Origin: Actinomycetes bacterium
GTDB lineage: Bacteria; Actinomycetota; Actinomycetes; Nanopelagicales; Nanopelagicaceae
Assembly (NCBI GenBank): GCA_014190175.1
Contig: BJFZ01000005.1
Span: 1 to 55,078 of the forward strand
Direction: 5' to 3'
Length of the DNA: 55,078 nucleotides
Shown one piece after another: positions 28,970 through 37,001 of the stretch (its first letter is position 1; each line of letters opens with the position of its first letter). Position numbers and translations under genes: made by a program. Below the pieces are notes generated by a model. The model did not search any database and was not told the origin of the DNA. It saw nothing but the letters and a program-made list of their open reading frames with translations.

Positions 28970-28973
28970 CTTT

Positions 28974-31304
28974 TTAATCAGAACCCAATTTTTTAGTCAA
29001 CACTAAAATAACTTCCTTTTCATCAGTATTTTCTTCCAGAATGAGTTCCAACTCAATTTGATTAATCTCCTCCAAAATATGCTCAAGCTTAGATTTAACG
29101 TCAGCCAAAGAAAGGTCAAGTATTCGCATGGACAATGTAGTTTCACCACCACTTGCAAGAACTTGAATTGATGAGCCTGCCGGGACTTCGCGGGCAAACT
29201 TAATAAATGCATTCTCCATCTTTTCAGGGAGCGCAAAAATCTCACTATCGCCGTAAAGTGCGCGAACGTTCAGCCAAGAGCCACTTGCGACTGCGGCATC
29301 AGCCATTTTTGCAGCCAAATTTGTCAAGGTTCCTACTCCAAGTGGATCTAGTTGAATCTGCGTGCGTAATTGCGAATCCAACTGATGCAACTTAAAATAG
29401 CCTTCATCGGAAAGCTTTGATGTGCTTTCTACTTCGGAGATAACATCCAATATTTTAGTAACTGCAGAATTGTTGAGTTCTGAGATATTTTCCAATGCCA
29501 CGTTTAACTTACTCTGCTCTTCGGCCAACATTAGATTTCGCAGAGCTATTTCTATTTCAGATTTTGAAAATTTTGCAAAACCCTTGAATGAGATCCAGAT
29601 CAAGAAAATTCCGAATGGAAATAGAAAAATAATCGCTGAGATGGGCAATCGAACGATAAATCTACACTCCCAGGGTACGGTTCTAAATAAATCATTGGCG
29701 AAGTAGAGCCAGACTCCATAACCAAGCAAAGATATTTGCCACCTACCCCACACCAGCAACATTGCAAGGGTGTAGCCGGTAGATGTAAGAATGTAGTGAA
29801 GTGGTAAACCCGTGGTACATGTGTACGCAATTACTGGAGTTGCTGCCATGGTTACGATGCACAAAATTGCCACTACCGAACTGGCAAGCCAATCAATTCT
29901 TTTCTCACGATAAAGCAAGTAACAAGTGAAAGAACAGGTTAGTAAACCTACGGCGGATAAAAAATTGACGCCATCCCACCAGTAACTCAAAAACATGAAA
30001 AATGGAATTCCGACGCCAACCTGTCCGATCATGGTGATGGCATAAAAAAGGCGAGTTTTTTCCCAAGCCAAAGATTTTGGAGGTCTGTCTAAAATGGCTT
30101 CAAAATCATTGGTGGTGGAAGGAATTGATATTGAGATTACCTGCGATCCAACATCGGGTAGATCCATGTTCACGGTGCCACCTACAGAAAGAATCTCTTT
30201 CTCAATTACTAGAGTGGTACCAAGTCCCGGCAAAGTTTTTACGTTTGGTGTTGTGCCATCATGTGTAACTCCAATTCTGATAATTGCATTTTCGGAGTTA
30301 TCTTCAAAAATCAACTCTTGAGGTTCTCGCTTTACGCTCCAGGAAATTACTAAATTTTTTGCTCCAGCGTGATGCTGCACATTGCTAATTAACTCTTCCA
30401 AAGCGTTTGAAATAACCTCAGATATCCGTTGGTTAATTTTGATATTTTCGCCCTCACCCCTAACGGTAATATAAAGCGAGGATTTAGCGGATGAAATGCC
30501 GGCTCTCACCGCAGCAATCACATTACCTCTCAGAAAATAAGTGCCGCGATCATCTTCTCCGTTGAAAAGAATTTGTTTGATTTCTGGCAGTGAATTTCTC
30601 AAATCATTATCACTTAACTTAAGGATTGACCTAATCGTATTTAGAGTTACTGCATGTATTTTGATTGAACTTTTTTGCCATAATTCACTTAAGTTTTTTT
30701 GACGTTCACGAGTTATCAGATTTTCTAGAAAAATAACGCGTTCTTTGTCTCGGTCTTGCGCTGCAGAAAATTTCTTTCGCCAATTAAAACTTACTGCAAA
30801 AATAAAAATGCTCTGCTGAATCAGCAAAAGTAACCCTTTGCTTAAAACATTTCCGGTTTTCAAAACAGCGTCAGTGACAATGAAATATGAGTAATAATTA
30901 AATAGCAGCACTGCAAATTGGATTATCATAATTATCACAATTCTTTTTCTGTTTGCCAAGAGACCAAGAGCGACTAAGACTGTAGAAACTATAGAATTTA
31001 GCCAGATCCAACTAACAGTCTTACCCGGGTAAAATACAATTATTAAAATCAAAATAATAAGAGAGAACGGCATCAACCATCGACCGTACTCTTTGTTCGA
31101 TTTAACAATTCCGAAAATGTATAGAGCTAACAGTGGGAAGAATGCCAACTTAATTGGATTCGGAATACCTTCATGAAAATAAGTAAAGCCAATTACTAAA
31201 ATAGCCCAGGAGTAGCCACAAAGAACTGAAATGAATGAGCGACTAAGGTTTATAAATGCGCTCTCTTCGCTTTGGTAAGCCTCTGGCATTCTCGCCTCAT
31301 GCAT
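28974..31304 (-). CDS. Sensor histidine kinase with duplicated membrane/kinase architecture
   Basis: This 776-residue protein has about six transmembrane segments (residues 20-175), a helical phosphoacceptor region and an ATPase domain. The phosphoacceptor is probably H217 in KIHAVTLNTIRSI. The ATPase has an N box (EELISNVQHHAGA, 303-315), D349 in THDGT and PGLGTT at 359-364. A second block of about six transmembrane segments follows (418-595). After it come a coiled coil and a kinase-like region that keeps LDSQLRTQIQ but has no N or G box. No frameshift is needed. It is divergent from the response regulator at 31387, its likely partner. Confidence 0.82.
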   Translation of the reverse strand: MHEARMPEAYQSEESAFINLSRSFISVLCGYSWAILVIGFTYFHEGIPNPIKLAFFPLLALYIFGIVKSNKEYGRWLMPFSLIILILIIVFYPGKTVSWIWLNSIVSTVLVALGLLANRKRIVIIMIIQFAVLLFNYYSYFIVTDAVLKTGNVLSKGLLLLIQQSIFIFAVSFNWRKKFSAAQDRDKERVIFLENLITRERQKNLSELWQKSSIKIHAVTLNTIRSILKLSDNDLRNSLPEIKQILFNGEDDRGTYFLRGNVIAAVRAGISSAKSSLYITVRGEGENIKINQRISEVISNALEELISNVQHHAGAKNLVISWSVKREPQELIFEDNSENAIIRIGVTHDGTTPNVKTLPGLGTTLVIEKEILSVGGTVNMDLPDVGSQVISISIPSTTNDFEAILDRPPKSLAWEKTRLFYAITMIGQVGVGIPFFMFLSYWWDGVNFLSAVGLLTCSFTCYLLYREKRIDWLASSVVAILCIVTMAATPVIAYTCTTGLPLHYILTSTGYTLAMLLVWGRWQISLLGYGVWLYFANDLFRTVPWECRFIVRLPISAIIFLFPFGIFLIWISFKGFAKFSKSEIEIALRNLMLAEEQSKLNVALENISELNNSAVTKILDVISEVESTSKLSDEGYFKLHQLDSQLRTQIQLDPLGVGTLTNLAAKMADAAVASGSWLNVRALYGDSEIFALPEKMENAFIKFAREVPAGSSIQVLASGGETTLSMRILDLSLADVKSKLEHILEEINQIELELILEENTDEKEVILVLTKKLGSD

Positions 31305-31374
31305 CTCTTTGGTAGTAGTGGTTCTGTAAGTTAATTATTTTACGAGCCTAATGCTTTTTTGCTTCGCTTTGAAG

Positions 31375-31380
31375 TAGAAT
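31375..31380 (+). promoter_or_regulatory. Candidate leaderless -10 for the response regulator
   Basis: TAGAAT ends 6 bases before the ATG at 31387 in the divergent kinase/regulator spacer. No ribosome site is seen. Confidence 0.5.
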
Positions 31381-31386
31381 CTCAAT

Positions 31387-32019
31387 ATGGCGAGCCGAAG
31401 AATTGCGATAATTGAAGATCATCCGCTTATGTTGCGGGCGCTATCTAGCAACCTAGCCCTACATTTGCCGTACACGGAATTCATATATCAAGGGAAAAGC
31501 ATCTCGGACGCGCTGACTGCAATAGATGTAGCCGGTTGTGACTTGGCATTACTTGACCTCGATTTGGGTGATGGCATCCCACCAATTCAAAATTTAGAAA
31601 AGTTATTGGCATCAGGAACTCCAGTTTTAATTGTTAGCGCTTTAGCGGAACAATTTTTAGTACGTCAAGCGCTCACCAATGGAGCAAGTGGATTTATTAG
31701 CAAAAATGCTGATGAGTCAACATTAATTGATGCTGTGACATCCATAATCTCGGGCGAGAATTACATGTCCGCAGATATCGCCACAATTTTATTGAGTGAT
31801 AAAACCGACCCCGGCCTTTCAGCCCAAGAAAAGCAAGCTTTGTCTCTCTATGCATCAGGACTTAAATTGGATGCTGTTGCAAGATCTATGAACTTATCTA
31901 GGAGCAGTGCATCTGAGTACATTCAAAGGGCCAGAAAGAAGTACCTAAAAGTTGGAATAAACCTACCTACGAAAACTGATCTTTACCGGCAAGCCCAGAA
32001 AGACGGTCTGCTCCCCTAA
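31387..32019 (+). CDS. NarL/LuxR-family response regulator
   Basis: This 210-residue regulator has a receiver domain with acidic residues E10-D11, phosphoacceptor D57 in LLDLDLGDG and K106 in GFISKNAD. A C-terminal helix-turn-helix follows (LSAQEKQALSLYASGLKLDAVARSM and SRSSASEYIQRARKKY). It is divergent from the kinase gene with an 82-base spacer and stands directly upstream of the first carotenoid block, which may be a target. That link is inference from position. Confidence 0.9.
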   Translation: MASRRIAIIEDHPLMLRALSSNLALHLPYTEFIYQGKSISDALTAIDVAGCDLALLDLDLGDGIPPIQNLEKLLASGTPVLIVSALAEQFLVRQALTNGASGFISKNADESTLIDAVTSIISGENYMSADIATILLSDKTDPGLSAQEKQALSLYASGLKLDAVARSMNLSRSSASEYIQRARKKYLKVGINLPTKTDLYRQAQKDGLLP

Positions 32020-32078
32020 ATAGGCTAATCAGGCATGCCTCCTGCGCACATCTTTCAGAGAACTGAGAGAATGGCACC

Positions 32079-32870
32079 ATGCCGATCAATTACCAATTCA
32101 AAGAAGTTGATGGGCCAGTTTTTATATTAATTCATGGAATGGGCTCAGCCGCTAATGCGTGGAAACCGCTGCTTCCTGAATTGGAAAGTTTTGGCTCCAC
32201 ATTATTAATTGACCTGCCAGGTCATGGAGGTAATCCATTAGATCCAGAAATAGAGATGGACCCAGCTTCATTAGCTCTAGCAATTGCTAAATTGTTGATG
32301 CAACTTGATTTACCACCCGTGCATCTGATTGGAAATTCACTTGGCGGTTGGATCTCACTTGAATTAGCCGCTGCAAAACCAGATTTGATTGCATCGGTAA
32401 CTGGATTAGCTCCCGCAGGACTTTGGTTGACACCATTCTTGCATCGAGTTCCAGGAAGTGATTTAAGTAAACGAATGGCAAAAGTCTCAAGTGGAATTGC
32501 ACCAACTGCACTAAAAAATTTGGCGGCGAAACGTTTAGGATTTTCGCGAATTACCCCGAAATGGGAAGAGATGGATTACCAAACACTTTTGGATGCCGTG
32601 ACAGCAATGTCTGTATCTGATGGTTATTACCCAGCATGGGATGCAACTTTAAATCGTAGGTTTGACTCAACAATTTCAGATCAGATCCCAACATCTATTG
32701 TTTTTGGCGATAGTGATTATGTACTTCCGGCGCGAACCTGTCAGGAACGCTCATTAGCTCCAGCACATGCAAAATGGATTGTGCTCGAAAAAGTTGGACA
32801 TGCTCCAATGTGGGATGAGCCAAGTAAGGTAATGAAGATAATTACTGAAACAGTTAGTTTAGTTAAATGA
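32079..32870 (+). CDS. Alpha/beta hydrolase at the head of the carotenoid block
   Basis: This 263-residue alpha/beta hydrolase has the oxyanion motif HGMGSAANAW, nucleophile Ser in GNSLGG, acid Asp in FGDSDY and His in KVGHAPMWDEP. The gene overlaps the CrtA-like gene by four bases and is thus cotranslated with the carotenoid genes. Possible roles are acylation, ester cleavage or lipid turnover linked to the pigment; none can be chosen from sequence. Confidence 0.85.
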   Translation: MPINYQFKEVDGPVFILIHGMGSAANAWKPLLPELESFGSTLLIDLPGHGGNPLDPEIEMDPASLALAIAKLLMQLDLPPVHLIGNSLGGWISLELAAAKPDLIASVTGLAPAGLWLTPFLHRVPGSDLSKRMAKVSSGIAPTALKNLAAKRLGFSRITPKWEEMDYQTLLDAVTAMSVSDGYYPAWDATLNRRFDSTISDQIPTSIVFGDSDYVLPARTCQERSLAPAHAKWIVLEKVGHAPMWDEPSKVMKIITETVSLVK

Positions 32871-33553
32871 ATCCAGTTTTATATGTCTGGAAAACCTCAA
32901 GCCGATCCTTGCCGTGGGTTCTGATTCAAATGGCAATTAATCCATTTCAATTTAGAAGATTCCCAGGAGTTACTTTTGCAAAATCACTTGGCACGGGTCG
33001 AGGCATAAGTTTCACACCAACTGATGCAGATTTAAATCAATGGAGTGCACTATTAGTTTTTTCTGATGAAAACTCAGCTACTAATTTTGATAACTCAAAA
33101 TATGTTAAAAGGTGGAATCGTCATTCAACTGAGCAATTGCGGGTAATTTTGCAACCGATTTCTTCCCATGGCCTATGGGCGAAAAGTAAACCATTTGGCG
33201 AGCCAACTCCAATCAAATGGGAAGGCAAAGTTGCAGCAATTACTAGGGCACGAATTAAATGGTGGATGAATCTTCAGTTTTGGCGTGCAGTTCCTCCGGT
33301 AACTCAGGATTTGCATAATCAACCGGGGTTGCTTGCAGCAATCGGAATTGGAGAGGCACCAATCGGCCTGCAAGGCACTTTTTCGATTTGGCAAGATGGC
33401 ACGGCATTGCGGAGCTTTGCGTATGAGGGCAGTGCTCATAAGAGCGCCATTGCCAAAACCGCAGAGCTAAATTGGTATTCAGAAGAGCTTTTTGCACGAT
33501 TTGGAGTTCGCGAGATCTCTGGCACGCTAAATGGGGTCGATTTCGCTAATTAA
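32867..33553 (+). CDS. CrtA-like (spheroidene monooxygenase-like) carotenoid oxygenase
   Basis: This 228-residue protein matches the spheroidene monooxygenase family, best seen in GIGEAPIGLQGTFSIW and ELNWYSEELFARF near the C-terminus. CrtA of purple bacteria adds oxygen at C-2 of an acyclic carotenoid end. Here it overlaps the hydrolase by four bases and precedes CruF- and CruG-like genes, so it probably oxidises the open (psi) end of the pigment. No photosynthesis genes are present. Confidence 0.75.
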   Translation: MNPVLYVWKTSSRSLPWVLIQMAINPFQFRRFPGVTFAKSLGTGRGISFTPTDADLNQWSALLVFSDENSATNFDNSKYVKRWNRHSTEQLRVILQPISSHGLWAKSKPFGEPTPIKWEGKVAAITRARIKWWMNLQFWRAVPPVTQDLHNQPGLLAAIGIGEAPIGLQGTFSIWQDGTALRSFAYEGSAHKSAIAKTAELNWYSEELFARFGVREISGTLNGVDFAN

Positions 33554-33583
33554 AATGAAGGCACTTTAAGGCAGAATACGCAG

Positions 33584-34387
33584 GTGGCAATCAGAAATTA
33601 CATTCAACCACCGCGCAGGAGAACCGGGCCGACTTCTTTCCAATCTATTCTGGTCTGGTCGGCGCTTGCTATTGCGATATTAATCCAAATTTCTTATCCA
33701 TTAGTAAATGGAAATGCCCTGCGGGTTATAACTTTCGCAACTGTCCTCTCGGCAAGTCTGGCAATGGCACTGCACGCACTTTTAACTTATGGTCGCAAAT
33801 ACGCCATTAATTATTTGTTAATCACCTTGTCTTTCGCATTTACCATTGAGCAAATTGGGCTTCACACCGGTTGGCCATTTGGTTATTACAAATATGACCA
33901 ATCACTTGGTTTGGCTATCGCTGGGGTACCTCTCATAGTTCCATTTGCATGGTCGATGCTTGCTCATCCTTTACTGATTGCCGCTCGTAGAATTAATCCA
34001 CGATGGAGTGCAGTTATCGGTGGATTTGGGCTAATGGCGTGGGACTTATTTTTAGATCCGCAGATGGTTAGAGATGGGAGATGGAGTTGGGTGAACCCAG
34101 ATCCATACATCCCCTTTATGCCGGAAATCCCAGCATCAAACGCACTTGGTTGGTTCCTTTCCGGGATATTACTTATGGCCCTGCTCCACCTAGTACTTCC
34201 TCGTCAACGCAGGCGTGCTGGCTCGGAAACTACAGTTGCGGATATTTTCTTAACTTGGACTTGGATTTCTGGAATCATAGTTAATCTATTTTTCTTTTCA
34301 CGTCCAGGGATTGCCTTTATTGGCGGAGTCGCACTTGGAATAATTGTCGTTCCATATTTGATTTCACAATGGTTTGCACGTCCTTGA
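33584..34387 (+). CDS. CruF-like carotenoid 1',2'-hydratase (DUF422 family)
   Basis: This 267-residue protein has about seven membrane spans and the DUF422/CruF signatures GWPFGYYKYD, GVPLIVPFAWSML and AWDLFLDPQMVRDGRWSW. CruF adds water across the terminal double bond of psi-end carotenoids, giving a 1'-hydroxyl. The GTG start has CAGAAT 6 bases upstream, so it too may be leaderless. Its 3' end overlaps the GT2 gene by 19 bases. Confidence 0.85.
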   Translation: MAIRNYIQPPRRRTGPTSFQSILVWSALAIAILIQISYPLVNGNALRVITFATVLSASLAMALHALLTYGRKYAINYLLITLSFAFTIEQIGLHTGWPFGYYKYDQSLGLAIAGVPLIVPFAWSMLAHPLLIAARRINPRWSAVIGGFGLMAWDLFLDPQMVRDGRWSWVNPDPYIPFMPEIPASNALGWFLSGILLMALLHLVLPRQRRRAGSETTVADIFLTWTWISGIIVNLFFFSRPGIAFIGGVALGIIVVPYLISQWFARP

Positions 34388-35463
34388 ACTTATTTATTCT
34401 AATTTTTTCAGTATTGCTGTTACTAAACAGTATCTACAATTACTTCTATTTGCGACCTGCTAGGCCTGGGCTTGTGGATTCGAAGATTGCCATTTTAATT
34501 CCAGCCAGGGATGAAGAAAATAACATTAGAAATTTACTCTCTGATCTAAGCGAACAGAGTTTATTGAGCGATTACACGGTCACAGTTCTCGATGACAATT
34601 CAACAGATTCAACTGCAGAATCAGTGCGGTCTTATGTTAATCAATACGACAAAATGGAAATTCTGGAGGGTAAGCCACTTCCATCTGAATGGCTTGGGAA
34701 AAATTATGCCTGCCACCAATTGGCTGTTGCAAAATCAGATGCAAAATTTTTAGTCTTTTTGGATGCCGATGTCAGAGTGACTCAAAATGCTATCGCTAGC
34801 GCTATTTCCGAACTGCAAATCAAGAATTTGGAGTTCATCTCCCCTTATCCCCGACAGATTGCTAAAAGTTGGAGTGAGTATTTAATTCAACCATTATTGC
34901 AATGGAGTTGGCTAAGTACGCTGCCAATTAAGTTGGCGCAAAAATCGAGTAGACCTTCTTTAACTGCTGCGAACGGTCAGTTTTTTGTGGTGCAAACTGC
35001 GGCATACATAGCTAGTGGTGGTCACAAAGCAATCAAAGGTGAAGTGATCGATGACATGGAGTTAGCAAAGTCATTGAAGCGTGCCGGCTTTAAAGGCGGA
35101 GTAAGCAATGGGTCAAATATTGCCTCCTGCCGTATGTATCAAAATTGGCCTCAACTTCGTAATGGTTATCAAAAATCACTTTGGCGGGCTTTCAACTCCA
35201 TTCCAAATGCAATTGGTTTATCGATGCTACTTATTTTATTTTTTGTTTATCCATTTTTTGAAATGCTAAATGGTTCATTAATTGGTTTAATTTCTTATCT
35301 TTTGATTGTTTTATCCCGAATGATTGCCGCCAAACTCTCCCGTGGAAATTTACTTTCTTCATTCTTGCACCCAATCTCAATATTATTTCTCATATACATA
35401 CTTACAACATCATGGATTCAACACTCTCGTGGAAACCTTTCCTGGAAAGGTAGAAAGATATGA
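34369..35463 (+). CDS. CruG-like GT2 carotenoid glycosyltransferase
   Basis: This 364-residue family-2 glycosyltransferase has an N-terminal membrane helix, the donor site ILIPARDEENNIRNLL, DDNSTDST, FLDADVR as the metal motif, and two or three C-terminal membrane helices. The CRMYQNWPQLRNGYQKSLW stretch is typical of the carotenoid glycosyltransferase (CruG/CrtQ) group. Placed between CruF-like and CrtD-like genes it probably glycosylates the hydroxyl made by CruF. Confidence 0.82.
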   Translation: MVCTSLNLFILIFSVLLLLNSIYNYFYLRPARPGLVDSKIAILIPARDEENNIRNLLSDLSEQSLLSDYTVTVLDDNSTDSTAESVRSYVNQYDKMEILEGKPLPSEWLGKNYACHQLAVAKSDAKFLVFLDADVRVTQNAIASAISELQIKNLEFISPYPRQIAKSWSEYLIQPLLQWSWLSTLPIKLAQKSSRPSLTAANGQFFVVQTAAYIASGGHKAIKGEVIDDMELAKSLKRAGFKGGVSNGSNIASCRMYQNWPQLRNGYQKSLWRAFNSIPNAIGLSMLLILFFVYPFFEMLNGSLIGLISYLLIVLSRMIAAKLSRGNLLSSFLHPISILFLIYILTTSWIQHSRGNLSWKGRKI

Positions 35464-37001
35464 GTGAACAAAGTGGTGAGATTGTTGTAATAGGTGCTGG
35501 CATTGGTGGTCTTGCTGCCGCTACCCGACTTGCTAAAGCTGGTTTTAAAGTTAGAATTTTTGAAGCCAGTTCACAACCAGGCGGAAAATGTCGAACCATA
35601 AATATTAATGGCTACTCTTTTGATACTGGGCCATCTTTGTTAACTCTGCCTGCTGTCTACCGTGACCTATTTTTGAAAAGTGGAAAGCATTTAGGCCAAG
35701 TCCTCAAAGTAACCCCCGTAGAACCAGCCTTTGATTATTTCTTTCCAGATGGAACCAGGCTCACTTTGCCCTCCTCATCTAGAGCTGAAACATCTACTGC
35801 AATTGAAAAATCATTTGGGATAAAAGCTGCTGTTGAATGGGAAGGCTTGATGAAGCGTGCCGAAAAAATGTGGGCAGTTTCGCGAGAGCCATTTGTTGAA
35901 TCAGAGCTAGGAAGTATTACGTCATTAATTGCTAGGCCAAAAATTTTGGCCGATCTTTTTACCATCGCCCCATGGAGTTCATTGCGATCATTAGTTAATC
36001 GAAAAATTCGCGACCCTCATTTACGTACCTTGATTGATCGTTATGCGACTTATACCGGCTCTGACCCTCGTAAGGCCCCAGCAGTGCTTTTAACAATCCC
36101 ATATGTAGAAATGGTTTTTGGGGCATGGCATATTGGTGGCGGAATTGGAAATTTAGGCATAGCACTTGCAGAGCGCGCTGAAAATTGTGGTGCGCTAATT
36201 GAATACAACTGTCCAGTTTCTCAAATATTAACTAGTGATGGGAAGGTGACTGGAGTTAAATTAAATGATGGTCGGATAACAGATTCACAGACCATAATAA
36301 GTAATGCAGATTCTGAATTAACATATGGAACTTTACTTGGTGATCTAGCAGTAGCACGCAAAGAAAAACGAAAGATTATGAAAAGTGAACCTTCGTTATC
36401 TGGTTTTTATTTAACAATTGGGCTTAAGGGTAAGCGATCAAATTTAAATCATCACACCATTTCTTTCCCAGAAAATTATGATGCTGAATTTGATGCAGTC
36501 TTTAAAGATTTTCAACCAGTTGCAGATCCAACACTTTACATCTGCTCCCCGCAAGATGAAGAAATGGTACCTAATAAAGATTTGGCAAACCATGAAAGTT
36601 TATTTGTCCTGGTAAATGCCCCAAGGCACAGCAAGAATGGCAATGGTTTTGATTGGAGTGCTCCAGGTGTTGCTAAAAAATATGCAGATCACCTAGTGGA
36701 TCTTTTAGTTAGTAAAGGTTTTATAGAGCGCGAACGAATTGAAGTTCTTGAATATGGTTCACCGCTACAGATTGAAAATAACCACCTTGCACCTGGTGGT
36801 TCGATTTACGGCCGATCAAGTAATGGCGCTCGTGCAGCTTTTGGAAGAGCAAAAAATCGATCTCCGATTGATGGACTTTATCTAGTTGGAGGTTCCGCAC
36901 ACCCAGGTGGCGGATTACCCCTTGTTGGCTTAAGTGGTGAAATCGTTGCCGGAATTATTTCTCAACGATCTAAAGGAAATAACGGTCTTTGGGCTCGCTG
37001 A
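35460..37001 (+). CDS. CrtI/CrtD-type carotenoid desaturase
   Basis: This 513-residue FAD-dependent desaturase has the dinucleotide motif GAGIGGLAAATRLAKAG, then EASSQPGGKCRT and FDTGPSLLTLP, and the C-terminal VGGSAHPGGGLPLVGLSG motif. A separate CrtI stands at 41055 beside crtB. This copy sits among end-group genes, so a CrtD-like 3',4'-desaturase role is more likely than phytoene desaturation. The stop overlaps the convergent M81 gene by 40 bases. Confidence 0.85.
   Translation: MSEQSGEIVVIGAGIGGLAAATRLAKAGFKVRIFEASSQPGGKCRTININGYSFDTGPSLLTLPAVYRDLFLKSGKHLGQVLKVTPVEPAFDYFFPDGTRLTLPSSSRAETSTAIEKSFGIKAAVEWEGLMKRAEKMWAVSREPFVESELGSITSLIARPKILADLFTIAPWSSLRSLVNRKIRDPHLRTLIDRYATYTGSDPRKAPAVLLTIPYVEMVFGAWHIGGGIGNLGIALAERAENCGALIEYNCPVSQILTSDGKVTGVKLNDGRITDSQTIISNADSELTYGTLLGDLAVARKEKRKIMKSEPSLSGFYLTIGLKGKRSNLNHHTISFPENYDAEFDAVFKDFQPVADPTLYICSPQDEEMVPNKDLANHESLFVLVNAPRHSKNGNGFDWSAPGVAKKYADHLVDLLVSKGFIERERIEVLEYGSPLQIENNHLAPGGSIYGRSSNGARAAFGRAKNRSPIDGLYLVGGSAHPGGGLPLVGLSGEIVAGIISQRSKGNNGLWAR

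Noticed and set aside
28974..31304. Kinase as an artificial fusion of two genes by sequencing error
   Set aside because: The reading frame is continuous, and the second membrane block and tail form a coherent continuation. I see no sign of a lost stop, although one cannot be excluded without relatives.
32051..32071. Small hairpin TCTTTCAG-AGAA-CTGAGAGA before the hydrolase gene
   Set aside because: Eight weak pairs, no U-run; too little to call a terminator or attenuator.
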